DNA from: Cotesia glomerata
Taxonomy: Eukaryota; Arthropoda; Insecta; Hymenoptera; Braconidae
Direction of reading: 5' to 3'
NCBI RefSeq assembly: GCF_020080835.1
Contig: NC_058163.1
Span: 1,461,318 to 1,525,317 of the forward strand
DNA length: 64,000 bases
Part shown: one piece after another, positions 1-12,200 of the stretch
Numbering within the stretch: position 1 is the stretch's first letter
How the letters are laid out: the number at the start of each line of letters is the position of its first letter
Made by a program: the position numbers and the translations under genes
The notes under the pieces: generated by a model
Databases searched by the model: none
What the model was told of the DNA's origin: nothing
Seen by the model: only the letters and a program-made list of their open reading frames with translations

Positions 1-238
1 TTTCTTACAAAAAATTCATAAGAAAGTGCCTTTAACTTTCTTCCTTTATACTTCCATCTTTAAAAATCATTAACAAATTATATATATTAGCAATTGATTT
101 TTTTTTTGTAAAAAAAAAAAAAATAACTTAATAATTAAATTGTACAAAAGTTATATAAATAAGATAATTTTTAGTGTTAATTATTTTTTATTTTAAAACT
201 AATAAAAAATTATAAATTTTCATTAATTTAAAGAATTT

Positions 239-3200
239 CTAATTTTTTGTAAGACATTTTTTAATTTCCGCGAGCATCTTACTCGCGTAGTCGCGCACCG
301 CAGAATTTACTTCCGAGTCTGAGCTGGATAATTTTCCAACTAAATAATCTACAGCGGCGTCAGAATTTTCTGCATGTAAATAATTTAGTAGACTGTTGAC
401 AGTCGCGAGGTCTGCTTTTAACTCCAAGCTTGACAGCAATTCCTCAATCTTGGACTTGACGTCCCAATTTAGGGACAAATTAGCTGCTAGTGTTTCTGAC
501 TCTGCTTCTAGCCTAAAAAAGTAATTTAACTTTTATTAATTAAAAATATTATACTAACCAGCAACCTTGCAGTCACTAAGTGACTGCCGTAGTGAACTAT
601 AAATAAATAAAATTTTGATTTATTAAATAATGAATTTTGTTAAATTTCACTGTACTAAAAGATTGACATTTTTACAGATATGAGCTCATCCCGATGTTAC
701 ACTCATCAAAAGCTTTCATTTGAGTACCCACATGCATTTTTGATATATTTTTCATATATACATATATATAATATAAATGTATGAAATATATGAAAAATTG
801 ATGTGGGTACTCAAATGAAAGGTCTCGATAAGTGTAATGTTGGGGTAAGCTTATATCTTTAAAAATATCAAGAGTTCACAAGATACAAGGTTATTTCTTA
901 ATTATTGACATTTTTTAAGATATAAACTCATTTCGATGTTACACTCATCGAGACTTTTCATTTGAGTGCCCACATGACATTTTCATATATTTTATATATA
1001 TGGTATTTGTGAAATATATAAATATATAAAATATATGAAAAATTGATCTGGGTACTCAAATGATAGGTCTAGATGAGTGTGACATCGAAATGAGCTTATA
1101 TCTTTAAAAATGTCAATAGTTCACAAGATACAAGGTTATTTCTTAATTATTGACTTTTTTAAAGATATAATCTCATCTTGATGTTACACTCATCAAGAGC
1201 TTTCATTTGAGTACCCACATGCATTTTTGATATATTTTTCATATATACATATATATAATATATATAAATATATAAAATATATAAAAAATTGATGTGGGTA
1301 CTTAAATGAAAGGTCTTGATAAGTTAAACATCAAGATGAGCTTATATCTTCAAAAATGTCAATAGTTCACAAGATACAATGTCATTTCTTAATTATTGAC
1401 ATTTTTTAAGATACAAACTCATTTTGATGTTACACTCATCAAGAGCTTTCATTTGAGTACCCCGATGCATTTTTGATATATTTTTCATATATTTATATAT
1501 ATAATATATATAAATATATAAAATATATGAAAAATTGATGTGGGTACTCAAATGAAAGGTCTCGATGAGTGTAATGTCGGGGTGAGCTTATATCTTTAAA
1601 AATGTCAAGAGTTCACAAGATACAAGGTCATTTCTTAATTAACATTTTTTAAGATATCAACTCATTTTGATATTACACTCATCGAGACCTTTCATTTGAG
1701 TGCCCACATGGCATTTTTCATATATTTTATATGTATGGTATTTGTGAAATATATAAATATATAAAATATATGAAAAATTGATCTGGGTACTCAAATGAAA
1801 GGTCTAGATGAGTGTGACATCAAAATGAGCTTATATCTTCAAAAATGTCAATAGTTCACAAGATACAAAGCCATTTCTTGATTATTTTCAAATGCTCTAT
1901 AATCTAAAAATAAATTAAAACAAACCTAAAAATTATGTCCATTAAATTTTGCTCTTCATATTTATCTCCCAGATTATTCTTCAAAATTTCATTAATTTTC
2001 TCCAAACTCTTTAAATTTTTCCCAATTTTTGAATTATTTTTCATTTCCTCCACCAATTCCTTGCAATTGTCTCCATCAAATTCTCTCACAAACTTCTGAA
2101 CCTCTCTATTAATCTCATCCTCCATTTTAGGATCAGAATAACTTTCATTCTCCATCAAACTATCTCCAAATTTAAAATCTTCATCCAAACTAAGTACCTT
2201 AGTACTCTTGCGATAAACCGGCGGTAGAGGTCGCGATTTGAGTCTTAAATTTCTAATTTCATTACGGAACAATTCTTTCTGCTGTCGCTGATTTCTCAAA
2301 ATAATTTCCAGCCTTTTGATCTCTTCCATGTGCTCTTTTTCCACTTTTTTAATATTTTCCTAAACAAATTCATTAAAAAAACCATAATTACACTTAAATA
2401 TTTAACATTTACCTCATTTTCTGGCTTATGTTTCATTATTCTCTTCAATTTTCTCCGCTCTTGCTCCAATGCCGTCATTAGACCCAATTTTTCCGTGTTT
2501 TCTTTTATCAACTCTTCCAAAACCTTAACTTGCTTTTTATACTGCTCTTCCGCGCCTAAAATTATAATAAAAATTGTAATTAATTTTTTTTAATACACTA
2601 AAACAATATCTTTTATTTTTTATAATAATAATAATTAAATAATTAAATAATTATTATAAATTAATTATTTATAATAATTACCCTTGATTTCTTTGTCGTA
2701 AGACTTGATCATCTCTTTCATATCAGCTTTGACATCGTAAACCATTCTTCTTAACACCGCTTCGTACAAAGAAGTCAGTGACACTTCTCTTCCAAATTTC
2801 TGGATCATCTCTTGCTTTATTTCTTCCTTCAAGCGCTTTATTTCACTTTCCATGTAGTCGCAGTCTATTTCTACTCTGTGCAAGTGCTGTCGATTTTTTC
2901 TGAAAGAAAAAATCATTAAAATTACCCAAATTTTAATCCAAGTGTATTAAAATCTTCTTTTTTTAATCAAAAAATTGCTGTAGAATTTTTTTGGACAATT
3001 TTGCTAGGTAACGCCTACCAGGAGGCGTGACCAAAACATGGTTACCAAGGGGCGTGGCTTGTTACCAAGCAACTGTTGCCAAGAGGCGTGGCTAGACCTT
3101 AGTTGCCAAGAGCCGTGGCTTGCTGCCAAGCAACTGTCGACAGGAAATGTTTTTACTTAAAGATTGTGTAAATGTTGTTACTTAAAGATTTTTTCTAGGG

Positions 3201-6200
3201 CGGAGCTTGTTGCTAAGCAATTATTGTTACCGGGCGTGGTTTATGTTGCAGTTGCTAAGAGGCGTGGCTTGTTACTTAGCTATTATTGTCAGGGTGTAGC
3301 TTGTTGCTAAGTAATTGTTGTTAGAGGGGCGTGGTTTATGTCGTGGTTGCTAAGAGGCGCGGTTTGTTACTAAGAAAATGTTACGGGGCGGAGCTTGTTG
3401 CCAAGCAACGGTTGCTAGGGGGCGTGGTTAAAAAGGAAGGGGAATTAAGGGGCGTATATAATAATTTTACACTAGGCTGAATTATATGTTTAATTTTAAA
3501 TGAATGAATAAATAAATAAATAAATAATAGTTGAGTATAAATTAAAAATCATTACTTGTGTTTTATTTTTTGATCGGTAGTATCCTGTTGCAATTCTCCA
3601 ACTCGAGTATACAATTGCGACAATTTAGATTTATCAAACACAACACAGTCCCTTATTTTTTCCAAATCATCACCCTTGACATGTTGCAATTGATGTAATT
3701 TTAAAATTACAGTCACATGTATTTCGTTCAATTTCGTCTGCTTCTCTTTCTATTATAAATTACACTGAAATAATATTTATCATAGAAATAATTAATATTG
3801 ATATTTTATTTACCAAGTAGTCTTGTAGCTCGCGTCGACTAGAATTCAAATTATTATCAATAGTTTTCAGAGTTTTCTTCTCGTGTTCGAGCTGTTTTCG
3901 AAATTTTTCCAAGATTTTCTGGTCATCCCTCACCCGGGCTTCTAACTCATGTCTTTTTGCTCTCATAGAAAACGCTGATTTATATAAATCCTCGTCGCAG
4001 CCTACAGGACAGGTATTTTCGTCGAGAGTTAGGTGATAGAAATTTTCATCATCGGTACTTAGTTGATTGTCATCTGTACTTGAGTCACTTGATGATGATT
4101 CTGATGATTCTGAAATTAATTTTGATTCATTAAATAATGTCTTTTGTTAAATTGCACTGTACTTTTCTTAAATATTGACGTTTTTAAAGATATAAACTCA
4201 TCCTGATGTTACACTCATCAAGAGCTTTCATTTGAGTACCCACATGCATTTTTGATATATTTTTCATATATACATACATATAATATATACATATATGAAA
4301 AATTGATGTGGGTACTCAAATGAAAGGTCTTGATGAGCGTAATGTCGAGGTGAGCTTATATCTTAAAAAATGTCAATATTTCAAAAGATAAAAGGTAATT
4401 TCTCAATTATTGACATTTTCTAAGATATAAACTCTTCTCGATGTTACACTCATCGAGACCTTTTATTTAAGTACCCACATGCATTTTTGATATATTTTTC
4501 ATGTATACATATACATAATATATATAAATATATGAAAAATTGATGTGGGTACTCAAATGAAAGGTCTCGATGAGTGTAACATCAAGATGAGCTTATATCT
4601 TTAAGGGGCCATGAAAGAAGATTTGATAACATTTTTATGAGATGATTTTTGGTGCATTGTTTTGAGCTAAATTTTGGACAGTTTTTAATCAAATTTAAAT
4701 CACATATAAAAAATATAATAAAAGCAGGGAACTAATTTATGCATGAAATTTTTACAAAAAAAATTAGGAAAACGGTTGACCCTGAAGGCCATTCCTGCAA
4801 CTTCCCGCTAATTCCATACTTAGGCGCTTAAAATTGCACCAATGACATTTTTGAGCTCTTCGAGCTCAAAAATACAATTTATGGGTTATTTTGAGCTCTC
4901 CAAGCTCAAAGAGATTGTTTTCCTATGCTTTTGAGCACTTCGAGCTCAAAAGTCTGGTAGAGATTTGATGACACTATTTTTTGAATTTGTAAACCGTAAT
5001 AACTTTTGAATGAATAAACCGATTTTTACGCGGTTAGAAGCATTCGACGCAGTTTTTCAAGCCTCACAAAGAATCTAAAATTTTTAATTGATCGCGCTAG
5101 AAAACACTTTTTTCGGTTTTCTTTCGTTCACGATATCTCTCGAACGAATCAACCGATTTTGACCGGACTGGTGGCGATCGACGTGGTTTTTTGAGGTTAA
5201 GAGCTGATTAGTTTTTGGAATTGAACCATCAAGCCGTTTGAAAGTTTTTCCAAAAAAACCACATTTGAAAAAATTTTTTTTTTTCAGTTTTTGAAGATTT
5301 CTCAAAATCTATTGATCTGAATCGGTCCAAATAGTTTTCAAAATCTAAGTTTGGTCAAGCCCTTTCGAATGGCACCAACCGCGATGAAATCGGTCAAGCC
5401 GTTCAAAAGTTATAAGCGGTTCACATACTTTCACATACTTTCACATACTTTCACATACTTTCACATACTTTCACATACTTTCACACACTCGCAGGGATAG
5501 TCAGGGAAGCTTTCTGTGATCTTCAAACGTCGAGATCTGATGAAAACTCGGTTTTTGCAAAACGGGGTGAAAACAATAACTTCCCGATTTTTGAAAATCT
5601 TCGATTTTCTTAGCGGGAAGTTAAAAAATTAATTCATAAGAAAAATCGCAACTTTATACAGCCTACAGAAATTTACGTCAAAATAATGAATTTTTGTTTA
5701 TTTTATGGAAACAATGATTATTAAAAAGAGTTCCCTGCATTTTTTGTCACTATTAAGTTATACAAAATTTATAATCACAATTATTAATAATAATGCACCG
5801 AATGTAATTATCAATAAACAAGTGGATATTATTCTTATGAATTAATTTTTTTTGTAAAAATTTCATATATAAATTAGTTCCCTGCTTTTATTATTATATT
5901 TTTTATATGTGGTTTAAATTTGATTAAAAACTGTCCAAAATTTAGCTCAAAACAATGCACCAAAAATCATCTCATAAAAATGTTATCAAATCCTCTTTCA
6001 TGGCCCCTTAAAAATGTCAATAGTTCACAAAATACAAGGTAATTTCTTAATTATGTGTCTTAGAAACAAATTTTTTCTTATTTTCATAATAATATAAATC
6101 ACTATTTTTTTAAGGATAACATTATAATTTAATAATAATAATTACCATCAGTAATTCGATTAACTTTAAACTTTTTCCGATAAATTTTTTTCAAATACTC

Positions 6201-9200
6201 CGAAAATTTATTTTCACTTATCATACTCGCAAACTGTCTATTCAATTCTTTAATCTTGTCATTTATTTTCAAAACTTCTTTTTTCTTAATCTCAATAGAA
6301 CTATTCAATTTTTGAATCTAGAAAAATTTTCTCAAATTAATATAAAACTAACAAATTACAAAAATAAAAATAAAAATCCAAACCTTTCTCTCAACACTTT
6401 CTTGCTCATAAATTCCATTATCAACTTTCTTAATCATTAAATTTTCTTTCCCTTGAAACTCCCTCAGAACAATAAGTTCCTGCTGGAGCGTCAACTGGTG
6501 CAACTCAGAGTAGATCGAATCCGCCTGAACCTCCAGTCGCTCTTTCTCCAACTTGTCCAATTCTTCATCAATTTCCTTATAGCTCTTGTCTATGTACCCA
6601 ATAATACAATCTTGCTGGTAAATTTTCTTAGAAACTCGGGCAAGTTTCATTTCTAATTCCCACGGAGTCTCTTCAAGACCTCCCGAATTAATTTCTTCTA
6701 TTTTATCCTCTGGAATTTCCAGTTTCACGCTTACGCGGAGAGAATCTATCTCTGGATCATTTATTTGACTGTTAATCATGCGCTGATCCAGTAATAAAAT
6801 TTCATACTCCTCGTCGTAAAATTTAGGGACTAAATTAATCTGTCCCGGAGATTCTGAAGAAGATTTACTGTACTGTTTGTTTCTTGACTCATTGAATTTT
6901 TCCGCAAGTGATTTATATTTCTCCATCTAAAAAATTAATCATTAAAATTCAAAAATCAATTATGTAATCCAAAACTTACTTCCAAATTCCTCTCAGGAAA
7001 CTCTAGGTCGTAATTTATTTCCAGCAAATTTGGCAAAGGCTTGATATGCTTTTCAGGAATTTCCGAGTGAATAAACTTCAATTTGTCAATTAATTCAGCT
7101 ACTTCTTTTTGTAGGTTCAATTTCTTGTTACGGACCTCTCTTAGGCGGTCATTAAACCCCTCGCGAAGCAAATGAGTCTTTAACAATAATAAATTAAAAA
7201 CAGTGATAATTTTTATCATCAATAATAGAGCTTATTTATTTATTTCTTTGGAAAAGACCCAACAGCCAAAAGCTAATAACATGGTCACATTATTTTACAT
7301 CTGATATATAATTTATAAACTTTTTACATTATTACAAATACTTGTTTAGTTACAAAATAATTTGTTTAATTAGATACAGTAACTTTTGATTTTATTAAAA
7401 TATATTTTGTAGCTAACATTACTGGGGAAGGTTAATTTTATTTTCATTTTATATTATCTGAGTTGTTAAAATTAGATCTATGTGTAATGCAAAATTTCGC
7501 AAAATCTAATCAGCACTTCATAAAAATAAAATGACAAATATTGAATCAAATTTTTCTTTTTTATTTAAACTAGCAACTACCAACATATATATATATATGA
7601 ATATATTAATGTGAAATTACAATACCATATTAAAAAATTACTTTACAAAAAAGATGTTTTACAGAAAATATTACCTTCTTCCTACAATCCAAAAGTTGCT
7701 TGTATTTGCTCAAAGTAGTATCACGTTTCTGTTTAAAATCCTTGTTATACTCAAAATCATTTGAAATTTTAAGTTTATAATCCCCGATAGTTCTTCTCGC
7801 TTCTTCAACAGCCCTAACATCTTCTTCATTGTCGGCTTCAGTATCTGGCTTACTAGCGTGCATAATTTTCCACTAAAAATCCACTTTTCATAAACAAAAA
7901 ACCAACAAAAACCCACCAAAAAATTGTTAAAATCTAAAAACTACCTCTTGAGCTCTCTGAGCAAGTCTTGCCTTCCTTTCCCGGTACTTCCTCAGCATCT
8001 GATTAATCTGCGCTCCTAATTTATTCTGAATCGTTTCAGGACTCAATCCTTTTAAAAAACTTTCTACTCCTTCTACTTTTATTTCTTCATCTTCCTCCAC
8101 GAATTCATTATGAGACTCTTCTTCAATCCTAAAATAATCATCAAGGGCCAGAAAGTTTGCGTTTTTTCTTTATTCAAATTCAAAGTTATACACTCATCAA
8201 TCCTATCCAATAAAAAATTATATTTACCCTGGCTCGTCTTTCCTGCATGAAACAAAAATAACAAAATTAATTTCCAAGTTTTAATATCAATTTTTATAAA
8301 TTACCTCTCATTAATTTGAATTTCCATGATTTCTTTTTGAATTTTCCCATAAATTCTTTCAAATTCATCCCCTAGAATTTTCTCTTCCACCGAATGAACA
8401 GCAGCTCCAGATTTCCTGGAAAAAAATCAATTAATATTGCTAATATAACTAATTTTAGATTATAAAAATCTAAAATATTAAAAAAACTTACAAAATCCTA
8501 GAGACTGCAAAAGGAACGCATGTAAGCGGCCGGATATAAAAATCCAAAAGCTTTTCCAAACTCAGCCGACTCTTTTCAAGATCAAACTCCGACTTTCTAT
8601 AAACATCTTCCAGCTTTTCCTTCAATTCTCTGTCCAAGTCTTCAGTAATCCTTGGATCCAACTCCAATTCTTCTGGATCTAGTTGCTGGGACTCGGGAAG
8701 CTCATTGTTCCTTTCAATAATTCGGTTGTATTCTATCCTAAGAGCTTCTAAAGTTGCCAAAATTTCTTCCTTGCGCTTCCGAGCTTCTTCCAAAAGGCGA
8801 TCAGCTTCTTTCTTCTTTATTACTTCTTCCAAACTTAAGTGATCTTCAATATCTGCTACTTCTTCCTAGAAAATTAATTAATTCTCATTGTTTTTTAATA
8901 CTAATTATTAATCCTTACACGGAAAAAAGTAAACTGTAACAAATAACAGTCGATTCATAATAAGTAATGATCAACCGCTAAAAATTACCATTTCAAGCAG
9001 TAAAATCGTGATTTTACTATTCACTTTATAATATTTACCATTTAAACGTTACAACTTACTCTTTACATAGAAGAAAATACTATTTCAAACAGTAATATTC
9101 GCTATGTAAATGTCTAAAATATTAAAGTATAATTACTAAAAGTGTTTTCATGACCGAATTGTATATATATAATGAGTGTTTTTTCATGCCGTCTAGGTCA

Positions 9201-12200
9201 AATAACTAGTACATGTTGTTCAAGTCAAGAGATGGATACTTCCATCTTCCCTTATTGGTTGAGAGATATCCTCTCTGTATATAAGTTCGATGGAAATCCA
9301 TCAAACTTGAATACTAATAAAGCTGTAAGCTTGTAGTATCCATTCGAGTACTAAAGATGTTAATTAATTGAAAGAAATTATTTTGAATGAGAGTAAAGAC
9401 AGACTTTCGAAAAAATAAATGGGGTTGGTTGCCAAGCCAGGAATCGAACCTGGATCTTCCTGATAACATGTCAGGAGCTCTACCAGTTAAGCTACCGGGC
9501 CCCTTCCACCATCCACCTTTCTCAGTCCATTCTTATACTCTCAATACTTACTTTACTATCCCTTCCCTTTTACCCGAGTTACGTACTATGATGGTAGTAG
9601 TACTTTTATTTAGGCAATACTATTAAATTACTAAAGGTGTTTTCATGACCGAATTGTATATATATATATATGAATGAGTGTTTTTTCATGCCGTCTAGGT
9701 CAAATAACTAATTTTTTCGAAAGTCTGTCTTTACTCTCATTCAAAATAATTTCTTTCATTTCTTTCAATTAATTAACATCTTTAGTACTCGAATGGATAC
9801 TACAAGCTTACAGCTTTACTAGTATTCAAGTTTGGTGGATTTCCATCGAACTTATATACAGAGAGGATATCTCTCAACCAATAAGGGAAGATGGAAGTAT
9901 CCATCTCTTGACTTGAACAACATCTACTAATTATAATAATTAAGAATTCAGACTTTGATATTTATCATTTGGTACCTAAAAAATGATCTTATGATATGTA
10001 AAAAGTATAAAATAAAATTAGTAAATTTCTAATACAAGCAACGCCAATATTTACAAAGTAAAATGGTAAATTTTAAACGCAACGCTAAAAATCAAACTGT
10101 AATTATTGACTTGCTTGGACTGGTAAAATGTATATTTTAAAAGTATAATTTTTACTGTTTCAAATGTTAAATTCTCTCAGAGTGAGACCCCCTTCTCTTT
10201 CATCTGAGTTCCCCTTCTCCGCATAATATGGACTATATATTGAAATGGCAATTTTGACTGTTTGAAACTGTAATTTTTTAAGATCAAAGAGTTGTTATTT
10301 ACTATAGTGACAGCTACTAATCACTTCTTTTGGATATTAAATTATAAATTGTGGCTTTTATACTTTCTACACTAAGTTCTGTAATATTTATATTTTTGCC
10401 ACCCCGTTGTCCGCTTTACTGTTTGAAACTATAAAAATTAACCGGAATCCGAATGAATATTACAGTTTATTTTTTTCCATGTAAATTTACGACTATCTTT
10501 GCATTTTAAAACTACTTTTAATTTAAATTATTACAATTAGTTAGTTAGATAACTTACGACGAATTCCAACTTAGTTGCAGTTTCAAAATTAATTGTCTTG
10601 TTTTTTGTTAAGAAAGAAAAAATGTTTCCATCACAACCAGCGGAGAATAAATAATTATTGTCGTAGCTTATAAGAATTTTTGTTATTTTACCGTTAGGAT
10701 TTTCGTGGATTTGAAGGATCCAGTTGTCTGATAAATTAGCGAGGTTACAAGCTTTTATTGCTCCAGTTTTTAGCCCAAGGATTAGAAATTTTTCACTGAA
10801 ATTATTTTTAAATTTAAAATTAAGTAATTTTTTAATTATTTTATTAGAAGAAGAATTTTCTAATTAAAAATAGAGAAATTTGAATTATTTTCAATATTTT
10901 CAATTCTTTTTAATATTTTCAAACAGAAAAATTGACCTAATATTTTTTCTCCTTGAATCAATTTTATTACTTACTTAAAAAGCCAGCTAGAAATTTCTCC
11001 TACAAAAAATTTCCATTTAACTTTCAAACTCTTGACTTCACAAGGAGTTCTATCTTCTGGAAGTTTTAATCCATAAACAAATCCTCCACTCGTTAACCAT
11101 ACTTCATCATCCAGGTTTTCAATTTTAATGATATCTTTCAATCCTTCCAAACTTGAATCTTCTTTATCATCAAAAATTTGGAAAGTTTCTAGCCTAGATT
11201 CCGTCAATTCAAAGTTAATTTTGGTATAAGCTGGTCTAGTTTCAGGAACTTTTAATCTTAGAACAAATTCTTTGTACCCCATCAAAATATCTTCCTAAAA
11301 AAAACATTAATTATCTATAAATTATAATTAATTTACAATAAATCAAGACTTACTGAGTTCCAAGTCAAACAATTAACAACTGCCGGTAAAGAAACATATC
11401 CAACAGGTTCTAATTTCAAATTTTTGTCTACAATAATTTTAAAAATAAAAATTGTAGAATCTTCAGCACTTGTTGCTAATAAACTGGAAAAAAATCATTA
11501 GCAAGAATTTAAAAAGTTAGAAAAAAATTATAATAACTTCCATTAGTACCTCTTGGAAGAATTCAGTGCCATAATTTGTATCCTCTTAGTATGTGGCTTG
11601 GTAATCTGTACCAGGAACACAGAGAGCTTAGTAAAGTCAACGACAAGAACCCTAAGAACTCCACTGGCAAAGGAACAAATCAAAGTAGACCCAGTAGACT
11701 CAACCTGAAATTACCGACAGTCGGTAAAGAAGGATTTTAATTTATTATTTATTTATTCAACGCCAAGCGGCAATATACATAAAGGTATAAAATATACAAT
11801 ATTAAATTTATCAAATAATATTACGTTACATGATGGTGATGGATTATGTTTAAAGAAGTTTACATTACCGAGCATGGCGCCCAAAGAACTTGGGTGCAGA
11901 CGTCGGAGAATCTGTAGGATATTATCAGAGTTTTCTTCAAGTAATCGTAGATATTTAGTTGATAATCTCCGCAAGAAGCGAGGAAAGAAGACCATGAACA
12001 AACTGCGATGTCTGTTACCGCTCCAGCGTGGCAGATTAGAAGCTTCTGGGGCTGCTGTGGCGCCGCCATTGTTGCTAGGTCGATCAACCAGAGTCCTCCA
12101 TTGCCATCCTGGAAGAAAAAATTCATCCTGAGCTATACTAACTGCAAATTCTTTCTTTAAACTTGTAGTGAAAGAGTTAGCTTACTTGAGCATACCAGAA

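Larger units (their letters stand above)
8918..10481. mobile_element. TIR element (copy 1) in CFAP44 intron 8, interrupted by a tRNA-bearing insertion
   Basis: Ends are inverted repeats, CACGGAAAAAAGTAAACTGT at the left and its near-complement at the right (CAGTTTATTTTTTTCCATG). The body matches the intact 755-bp copy at 34935-35689 nearly base for base from both ends. Copy 1 is twice as long because about 800 bp (roughly 9130-9945) have been inserted. The interior is rich in the word AACAGTAAA or its complement. No transposase ORF, so non-autonomous. Confidence 0.75.

Noticed and set aside
590..1890. CRISPR-like repeat spacing
   Set aside because: Units are long fold-backs with near-identical loops, in a eukaryotic intron; no cas genes and no unique spacers.
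5084..5305. 73-codon minus-strand ORF
   Set aside because: Lies inside the GGGAAGTT-ended element and is not open in the other copies as far as I can read.
9387..9626. 79-codon plus-strand ORF
   Set aside because: It reads antisense through the tRNA-like sequence; the peptide is a typical artefact of tRNA translation.
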